The notes under the pieces are model-generated. The model saw only the letters and a list, made by a program, of their open reading frames with translations, was not told where the DNA came from and did not search any database. Shown piece by piece: positions 56,076 through 64,000 of a stretch of 64,000 bases of DNA; position 1 is the stretch's first letter, and every line of letters starts with the position of its first letter. The stretch covers positions 1 through 64,000 of the forward strand of contig JASANG010000788.1 of the NCBI GenBank assembly GCA_030248215.1, written 5' to 3'. The position numbers and the translations under genes were made by a program. The stretch is from Enoplolaimus lenunculus (Eukaryota > Nematoda > Enoplea > Enoplida > Thoracostomopsidae).

Positions 56076-58000
56076 CAACGAATATATAAAATTTAAACCT
56101 ATACCTAAAAGATAATAAAATGCTTTATGTCGAGTGTCGACAGACAACTCGTAATCCGACAATTTGTCGACCCGTACTCTTTGACTATACAACTCGTCGA
56201 CCCGACAACTATGTGGCCCATAAAACGAACATGGGCGAGAGTTTTTCAATAAAACTAGAATAGAGTAAAAAACTTAAGCTTTAGACTTTTTTGCTTGGCT
56301 TAGGTATTGGCTTAGGGCTAGGATTAGGAATATGCGCACTTTATAGGTTAAGGCTTAAGCTTAGGAGTATATATGCTTAATAATATGTATATAATCAAGA
56401 GCCGAAACAATCGAAAGCCCTAATAAAAAGTATCGAGCGAAAAGTGTGGCGCGATTGTTGTTTTTATTCAATTGCTATGAAAATTAATATTTCGGTAGAG
56501 TCTGGTGGGGGAGATCCGGTCCCTACGGCGTCCCCACGGGAGACATGGGGCGTGCCCCGAAAAAATTTTTGAGCCCTCAAATAGACTCGATTTATTGAAC
56601 GGCCCCAAAAGTATTGGCTGATGTCTCTGCCAGTCCACCCGAGATTTCCTGTGCCCCCCTTATCAGCGCCCTTGCGTCGCCAGGCAACTACGATCTGATA
56701 CTTGTCAGTGTCGGCTTGCTTCTTCGTGTCTCGGCTGTTTTAGGTGCGTCCACAGAAAATTGTATATAATTGACGGTTCACCGAATAAAATTTTGCGGTG
56801 GACTACAAGTGCAATTCAAGATTGTTTTTTAGCCCGAGACAAATGTTTTGATCGGAAACAGCAAAATTTGGGGGTACGGCCCCAATGTTCTCCACAGTAT
56901 AAGACGCCCATGTGCCCCACCTTTTTAGGATCCAGATCTATTCCCACGATTGTTGTCAAGTGTTTAAATCAAAACATTAAACCTATTTAAAATTTTAACA
57001 TACCTAATGAAACGTATTTTATTTTAAAATTGTTTCGTTTTTGCAAATATATATGTCAGAATAGACAAATTGTACCTATGTCGGGGTCGGATCGATAACA
57101 CAATGTTTTGTGTATTCGGCTTACGAAATGTCTGACGACAAGCTGTCGGCTGACGCGCCCGTAGCCAAGGGGGGTGCGAGGGGTGCTCAACCCCCCTGGA
57201 AAAAATTTGCCCCCTCCTAGAAGTTTGCAACCTTGCTTGTAACTCTCATTGAAAACCTTAAATGCCTCTCCTGAAAAATGTTTAGCCGCCAGAAAGGTGG
57301 GCTGGCTGCGGGCCTGCACCACTTTTAAGTGTTTAGTTTAACAGGTTATAGTGCCATGTTTTTGGAAAAGGTGCTGCGCCACTGACATGATAGGTATATA
57401 AATGTTCTAGATATGAGTTTCCCGTTTCACTCGCAAGCGGACGGAGGTTGCTCTGCTCGGATCGATTTCGGATTCCCTAGCCATGGCCCCACGTAGCCAT
57501 GACCCACTTCTAAAATGTTTTGCACTTTTTTCGCTTTCAAAAATTTACATATATATAAAAGGCAAACGTGCAAAAACGCAACATAGTGAATAGTGAACAA
57601 CGAACAACGAACTTGCAGCACGTTTTTGTTTTATACATATATACTACCCAAATACACTTTTCCGCACACCCTCCTGATCCCGGCCACTCAGCGCTCAGCC
57701 GCCCCCTTCTAGACACGAAACCGAGCGTAGACTAACCGTTGATTGCGCTGCGATTGTGCTTTACACATTTTGAACACTTTCTCATAGGTTTGTGTGATTT
57801 TTATCACAATAAATGAAAGGTTTTTTAATTCGCTCCGGCTGTTTTTCCCAGAAAGCATCGGTGATGAAACTTTAGCGAAGCGACGGCGCTGTAGGCGTAG
57901 CCAGTTTTCAGTGTTGAGCAGGTTTTTATTTGTTCGAGTTTTTATAGGTTATACAGAGAAAATATATACCTACCGATAGAATACAGGTAGGTATATATCT
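56076..58000. other. Repeat fragments, no gene
   Basis: 56125-56210 has GTCGAC words; 56265-56405 TTAGGC words; 56755-56930 recurs in diverged form at 61525-61640 (GGTTCACCGAATAA, AATTCAAGATTGTTT); 57150-57310 carries GCCCGTAGCC with CCCCCTGGAAAAAATTT, a relative of 60471-60628. No supported coding sequence. Confidence 0.4.
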
Positions 58001-58002
58001 AA

Positions 58003-58197
58003 TACACTGTAAAAATGGGAAGTCAAATTAACTCTATCGAAAATAGGCACTTCCTGACTAACAAACTATAAAGTCAAAATTCGACTTTCCCAGAGTAAAA
58101 TTCGGTTCGTTGAATCGCTCAGTGAGTCGAATTTGACTGTAGTCAGAAAAGCTTATTTCCGAGAGAGTCAATTTGACTCCCCGTTTTTTACAATGTA
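58003..58197. mobile_element. 195-bp MITE with TACACTGTAAAAA ends
   Basis: TACACTGTAAAAATGGGAAG at the left and CCCCGTTTTTTACAATGTA at the right, with AGTCAAATT and AATTTGACT sub-terminal repeats. It probably duplicates TA on insertion, but the TA-rich flank hides this. Confidence 0.7.
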
Positions 58198-58258
58198 TAT
58201 ATAGTAAAACCGGGCAAACTCGTCATTCGGGTATCCCCCCACTATTTACCTCCTTAAA

Positions 58259-58364
58259 AAATTAAATTTTTTTTTTCCTACTTTTTTTTTTTTTTTTTTT
58301 ATATATTTAATTTTTTATTTTTAAATTTTTATATTTTTTTTTTTTTTTTTATATTTTTATATTA

Positions 58365-58417
<53 letters not shown>

Positions 58418-58640
58418 TATATATTTTTTTTTTATATTTTTTTTTTTTTTTTATTTTTTTTTTTTTTTTTTATATACATTTCCACTTTTTATTATCATAT
58501 TTTTAAATATATATATATATAATTTTTTTTTTCTTTTTTATTTTATTTAAATATTTTTTTTTTTTTTTTTTTTTATTAATTATTTAATTTTTTTATTTTT
58601 TATTTTTTTATATTTTTTTTCTCTTATTAATTATATTATT
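58259..58640. repeat. Poly-T low-complexity tract
   Basis: Almost only T and A for 380 bases, with runs of more than 40 T. It could be a genuine homopolymer-rich region or partly a sequencing or assembly artefact. Confidence 0.85.
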
Positions 58641-59067
58641 TTATTTTTACTATACCTTTCAATCCAGAAATTGAAATTTTTATGCCGTCGATGTCGTATA
58701 TATTTATATATAGAATACCTTATTTGGTTTACAAATTGAATAAATCTTTTAAAGCTGGCCTATTTGTTTACCTATTTGATATACCTATACCTATTAAAAG
58801 AACAGCTTAAACAATTTGATTTGCATTGCAACCTAGGTACTATAGATAGGTATGTTTAAGCTTTCTTTAAAATTTATAAATCAGCTGAAAAGCTTAATAC
58901 GTCGCTTGTTTACCAGCTTTTGTTTTTATACCTAAATTTCGCTTCGTGCAACGATTTAATTCCTATAATACCGAAGCCGTAACGCTTTTTAATGATTATA
59001 AGTGCGTTGATTAATTATAAATTTTAATTTGGTCTCTGTCAGCTGAGATTGGAGCTTACAAATTTGG

Positions 59068-59312
59068 GCCAATGTTACTTTTAGGGCCGTAACAGTAGGT
59101 AGGTCCAAGCGTGCCTATATAATTCCGTCTATAGGTATGTATATACCTATATATATAAGCCTAAACCTAAGCTTTGTATATATAATATATATATGTAAAA
59201 CGAATTTCCATGCCTAAGATTAAGCCTAGCCTAGGAAAAAATGTCTAGACTGTACTCTTTCATAGACCCAGATGAACCCGGGACCGCTCTATCAGTAACA
59301 TGGGTCCAAATT
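59068..59312. mobile_element. TTAGGC MITE copy
   Basis: GGGCCAATGTTACTTTTAGG at the left, AAGCCTAAACCTAAGC inside, ATAGACCCAGATGAACCCGG, and CAGTAACATGGGTCC at the right. Confidence 0.62.
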
Positions 59313-60100
59313 TATGTTACAAAAGGCGTTCAGGCTCGCTCAGAGACGGGAGCGATTCGCTGACCAATTTTTTAAGCGAAGCAGTTATATAATAAGTTTT
59401 ATATATATATCTATACAGTTTTTACTTGCGATTTGTTGCACTGATTGTTTTCAACCTTGGAAATTTGTCTAGGCCGCAGAAACGGATCCATGGGGGTGGG
59501 GGATGTATCCCACCACCGGCTGTTGAGTATAAGTTATTTCACGGTTAATATTTCATGGTTAATAAAATCAAACTTACACAAATTTTTGTTCCGATATCTC
59601 AAAATTTCACAGTTGTTTAGAGGCTTCACCCCAAATTCAACACATCTATTATTTTACATGTGCTTTGATAAAGTTTAAAATGCGTCAGGCTTCTCGCTCG
59701 CAAGTTTGGCGGAGTCCCCATACGTGTCTGCTCCAGCACAGCCAGCGAGCTTCGCACGTGTGGTGTTGCCTAGCACTATATATATACAGCCCGAAAATTT
59801 TGGCCTACGCAAATCTTTCCCCAACCCCAAGACAAATCTTCCCCCTTCAGTGGCATATTGTGGAGTCTCCCAGACAGATAAAGCGCTTCGCCAAATTTCC
59901 GGCTCATTGTTTGTATATACCCGTTAGGTCATCTATTGCGTTAAATTCTCAACCCTGATTTGTTATTCAATTGGCTTCATTGGGCCATACCTGAACATCG
60001 TACACTTATAAATTTTGCATTCGGCAGTGCATATATATACCTATATATATATTGGGAGTTAGCATACTTTGCCACTTTATATATACATATATATATATGC
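59313..60100. other. Unassigned
   Basis: Several overlapping + frames (59445-59958) have no domain or splice support. Nothing else is recognised. Confidence 0.35.
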
Positions 60101-60103
60101 CTA

Positions 60104-60655
60104 ATCTTAAGCCTAAGCCTAGGTAAAATGTATAGACTTTATATATAAAGCCTACTCTTTCATAGACCCAGATGAAACCGGGACGGCTCTATCAGTAACA
60201 TGGTCCAAATTTATCATTTTCTTCCTGGGACTGAAATAGCGTTAGCTTAAGCTTTAGACTGATTTTTGCTTAGGCTTAAGTTCTTAAGTGGGGCAACTCT
60301 TTAGAGCTCATTGCAAAACAGTATTAAGATGTTGTCATTTTGGGCCCATGCATACATCAGAGGTGGACATTTTCTTCCTGGGACTGAAATAGCGTAAGCT
60401 TTAGACTGTTTTTTGCTTAGCCTTATGTTCAAGCTTGAATATGCTTAAATGCTGTTATGGCTCTGTTCTAGGCCCGTAGCCAGCTCACCTTGCTAGTGGC
60501 CGTTAAAATTTTTTCAGGAGGGGCATTCAAGGGTTTTTAATGTCTTGCAAGCAAGCTGAAAAGTTTCTAAGAGGAGGGCCAAAATTATTTCAGGCGGGGC
60601 TGAGCCACCCCTGGGCTACGGGCTCGCCCTGTTCCATACATTGATCCTTTTTGCA
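60104..60655. mobile_element. Cluster of TTAGGC MITE fragments
   Basis: Right part of one copy (60104-60212, same ATAGACCCAGATGAAACCGG as 59280), then two copies starting near 60213 and 60350 with TTTTCTTCCTGGGACTGAAA. The last is interrupted by the 60471-60628 insertion. Confidence 0.55.
60471..60628. mobile_element. Nested MITE with CCCGTAGCC ends
   Basis: GGCCCGTAGCCAGC at the left and the inverse GGGCTACGGGCTCGCC at the right. Flanks CTGTTCTA (60463-60470) and CTGTTCCA (60629-60636) match at 7 of 8, a hAT-like duplication inside a TTAGGC element. GGAGGGGC words inside. Confidence 0.68.
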
Positions 60656-60659
60656 CATC

Positions 60660-62379
60660 TTCGTCAGCACCAACATATGCTTTAAACATTTAAACATAAA
60701 CCGCAAGACTGACATCTCTTTATTGAACCCTCTTATTTTTACATGTAACTATTATATAATTATTAATGTACCTTTAAACACTGACCAGAGATAAAGCCTT
60801 GATTTCATGTTACGTGGGAATATATAACCTAATATTTTTCACGCTTATGTTACAGAACGTAATTTCAAAATCTACCTACTAAAAGTACTTTTTCTTGTCT
60901 TTTTCGAAAATTTCAAGAGAGCATATACCCTTTCTATTGTCCCCTTGTACAAGATACTGACAGTAAGCAGACTAAAGTAATAAGTGTGGTATATTAAGTC
61001 GGTCGTCGGGTCTTCAAAGTCAAGATTTAAATAAATTATGCGAACGCGTAAACACCGTCAGGTATTATATATACCTAAATTCGGTTCACAATATAGGTAT
61101 ACCCAATTTAAATTGTTCGGATATATATATCTGTTCGAAAAACGGATTTAAAATCTGTAGATTGCCTTCCTTTAGACCCCCAGATCGTTAGGTATATATA
61201 TATACCCAGCACCGACACAATATGTTTTCCTTTTAAATCAACTGTCATGTCACTCTTTTATGGCTTTGGTATGGTGAAACAAATAATAAACTGACCAATG
61301 GTCAATGCCATACTGTATAATGAAACCATTAATAAAAATAACAACCCTATACCTATCTAGCAATTTGAACTGGTAATGAATAAAAATCGGGGTAATTGGT
61401 AGCCGAAATTGATTCAGTTTGGTAAGGACTGTATATATCATAACATCATGTAAAAATATCTGACCTGAAAGATGCAGAAGCTGTAATTCTAATGCTACGG
61501 ACGTCCACAGAAGCTTATATTTGGGGTGCACCGAATAATTTTCAGGCAGCCGCCTGATAGCAATTCGAGATTGTTTCCTTTTAGACCGGGTCTATTTGTG
61601 GATTATTAGCCGAATTTGTGGGCGCCCCCCCCCAATGACACATCCCGTGTGGACACCGTTGTCTACAGCCTGTTTATCTTAGACTTTCCCTATAGTGGCA
61701 TCGCGGATTTAAGGAAAATTCAAAGAACAAATATATAATATTGCAAGTGCAAACATTTGTCCGTCGACCCTGTTCTTGATTTCGTTGGTGGAGCCAAGAG
61801 TATTTCAATTTATTTACTATCGGCGTAAAAGTTATTCATATTTATATATATATATCCAATGCGATGAGGCAATAAAATTTATAGATATTGTTATAAAATT
61901 TTATATAATTCTTTTCCGGCCAGATAGGCCTACCACTTTCGGCTTTGTTTAGGTATATATATTATATAAAGTTTCTGCTTCCGAATTTGCTATATATATA
62001 TAGGATATATATAAGCTTAAAACTTGATTTATATATATAGTTTATTTTCAGTTTAAGCTAAACTTAATGAACTCTTCAATACACTGTTGCACTTGTTACT
62101 TAAGCTAAAAATAAGTTTACTTATAGGTATTATAATCTCGTGTTAAACTTAAAAACACGTTAGTTTAAGTAAAAACTTAATATTCTAGTTTAGTTAGTCC
62201 TTCCAGCCGTTTAAGTTTTATTTAAACTGATATATATATAAAGTTTTTACGCTAAGGTTTAGGCTTTGCTATCTTTCGTTTAGGCTTTAGGTTTAGGCTT
62301 AGGGAGATAAATTTGTTTAATATACCTAAACTACTGTTGCGGCCCCAAACCGGAACCAGTGTTTTCTTGACACAATCCG
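60660..62379. other. Repeat remnants, no gene
   Basis: Unique AT-rich DNA, a diverged repeat at 61525-61640 and a partial ACTTAAACT element (62050-62235) with TTAGGC words to 62310. A minus frame at 61250-61531 has no support. Confidence 0.4.
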
Positions 62380-62426
<47 letters not shown>

Positions 62427-64000
62427 TAGCAGAAATAAATTTCAAGGACGATGTTGTTGAAAAACCCGTACGATCTGAAACTTGTTTATGTTCACAATAA
62501 CGTTTAAATAAATGGCGGTTCGTGGAACCTATATAGTCCAATTTGCAATTGGAACATTCATATTTATAAATAACATTAGAGTGAACCGTTTTTGGAGGGG
62601 GGTCTTTGATTTTGAAAAAGTTGCGTAATTTAGCGCCGCTAAAGAAAACGATACGTAGTTCAATGTCAAAAGCGTTAAAATATTGATGAAATAAAAGCTT
62701 GATTTGTTTTTTAAGCACCAAGCTGTGAGAACCAAAAAAGGGTATTTTTAGGATTAAACACTGCACCTTTTTTGAAACTTGGCCGTCGTCACCAGTGGTT
62801 GATGCTTCACCGGATGATTGGAGCGTTTGCCTGGCATCGCTGTCTAACTCGTTGATAATAGGCTGTGAACTAGTAGCAGTGGAGTTAGTGTTGCTAAGAG
62901 CGCCGCGGAGTTGGGTATTAAGATTCGTATGGTCTGAAGGAAAATCAATGGTAGAACTAAAATTAAAATTTGGTTCCGGACCAAATTTACTGTGCACGAA
63001 TTTAGTAAAGACACGGTTTATGACTTTACTCGGAAAGTGGTTGGAATAAAAAAGTGATTTTAGAAAACAAATTTCTTTGTTGATACTGTGCAAGTCCGAT
63101 GAAATCGCAAAGCATCTGTATAATAAACACTCAATTAGGTTGGTTTTGAACTTCATTGATAAAAAAGAATGGAAGTTCATAATTTGGTTTGAACAGGTAC
63201 TCTTACGGTAAATACCAGTGGTAATTTTACCGGAGGAGGGATTTCGATGAATATTAATGTCGAGAAATGAAATTTTGTTATCTTTTTCAATTTCTCGAGT
63301 AAATTGAATTTTTGGGTGTTTTTTGTTAAGGAGGGCTAATAATTTTTCGGACTTAGCCACAGTGTCAAATACTACGAAGGTATCATCCACGTACCTCCTG
63401 TAGAATTTGGGTTTAATATCCGGGGGGCACGAATTTAGAATTTGGTTTTCGAACCAGACCATGAAAATATTTGCCAACACTGGTCCCAACGGGGAACCCA
63501 TTGCAACACCGTCGGTTTGGGAGTAGATGGAATTGTTGAACACAAATTTTAAGTTTAAAGTACACAATCTGATTGCCTTTAGTAGTAATTCCAGTGGTAA
63601 AACCGATTGAAATTCAGAACGCCTAAAAGCATCAGAAATAATTTCAAGTGTTTTTCCGATTGGGATATTAGTGAATAGCGATGATACATCATAGGAAACC
63701 ATGATGCTGGATTGCAAATTTAATTCGCAAATTTCTTTTACGAATTGAAAGGATGAATTCACAGTATACTTACCATAGCTGAGTGGTTTGAGGATTTTGT
63801 CAACAAACTGGGCCAACTTGTGACAAGGTGAGCCAACTGCGGACATGATCGGACGCAGGGGGACATTATCTTTGTGGGTTTTCGGTAACCCATAAAGAAC
63901 AGGAAAACGAGAACCTGAGGGATTTAAGTTGGATGCCTCCAACTGGGAAAGAGCGCCGGATTTTGTACACTCAGATATAAACGCTCTGATGGTTTCTTCG
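62380..64000 (-). CDS. Penelope-like retroelement: reverse transcriptase and start of GIY-YIG domain (partial)
   Basis: The frame is open through the right window edge. Reverse-transcriptase motifs in order: FPVLYGLPKTHKD, RPIMSAVGSPCHKLAQFVD, MVSYDVSSLFTNIPI, TDGVAMGSPLGPVLANIFM, the catalytic YVDDTFVVF, and FLDINIHRN. After a linker, VIYKYECSNCKLDYIGSTNR begins the GIY-YIG endonuclease, which breaks off into a (TA)n tract at about 62440. This order identifies a Penelope-like element, which copies itself by target-primed reverse transcription. The RT is intact within the window, but the 3' part of the endonuclease is lost, so the copy is likely dead. The 19476-20390 fragment supplies the missing domain of a related copy. 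Confidence 0.9.

Overview
This is a eukaryotic, AT-rich, repeat-dense window from an invertebrate-like animal genome. The evidence is a cluster of intron-less replication-dependent histone genes (H3, H4, H2B, H2A, H3, H4), each followed by the animal-type 3' histone stem-loop; short GT..AG introns ending in TTTTAG/TTTACAG; Penelope-like retroelements; and many short terminal-inverted-repeat (TIR) elements. I cannot name the species. TTAGGC hexamers, the nematode telomere motif, are common here but sit inside mobile elements, so they are weak evidence for a phylum.

Layout. 1-7000: mostly unassigned, with a few weak exon candidates and two short TIR elements. 7001-11051: histone array, in which a unit of about 2.5 kb begins to repeat; it starts inside an H2A gene and ends inside the H4-H2B spacer. 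11052-18158: repeats and MITEs (non-autonomous TIR elements), with a small two-exon gene at 14339-15026 (-). 18159-28324 (-): a six-exon gene whose GT-AG exons sum to exactly 1514 codons. It encodes a 1513-residue protein with an RNase H/DDE-transposase-like core, a cysteine-rich zinc-binding tail and acidic ends; a Penelope fragment lies in an intron. 29081-31148: an octanucleotide minisatellite of about 2 kb between perfect 44-bp TIRs. 33617-34228 (-): terminal exon of a Ulp1/C48-like cysteine protease. 34866-56075 (-): a second large gene whose phases agree over 17 exons and sum to exactly 1542 codons. It runs from a C2H2 finger through a 24-residue repeat exon, a conserved-looking middle, six tandem copies of a phase-symmetric module exon and a basic linker to a C-terminal SET domain of the KMT5A/PR-Set7 (histone H4 K20) type. 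56076-62379: MITEs and low-complexity DNA. 62380-64000 (-): a Penelope-like reverse transcriptase running off the window end.

How it fits together. The histone quartet is arranged as divergent H3-H4 and H2B-H2A pairs driven by symmetric intergenic promoters. The two big minus-strand genes and the protease exon share orientation and intron style. They could be three host genes or parts of one very large mobile element carrying transposase-like, SUMO-protease-like and SET functions; the sequence alone cannot decide. All multi-exon models come from reading ORFs, splice dinucleotides and phase by eye, without transcript data. The most unusual features are the tandem symmetric exons of the SET gene, the DDE-like gene, a family of hAT-like MITEs whose internal hexamer changes from copy to copy, and pervasive small GGTA/TATATA insertions that distinguish repeat copies.
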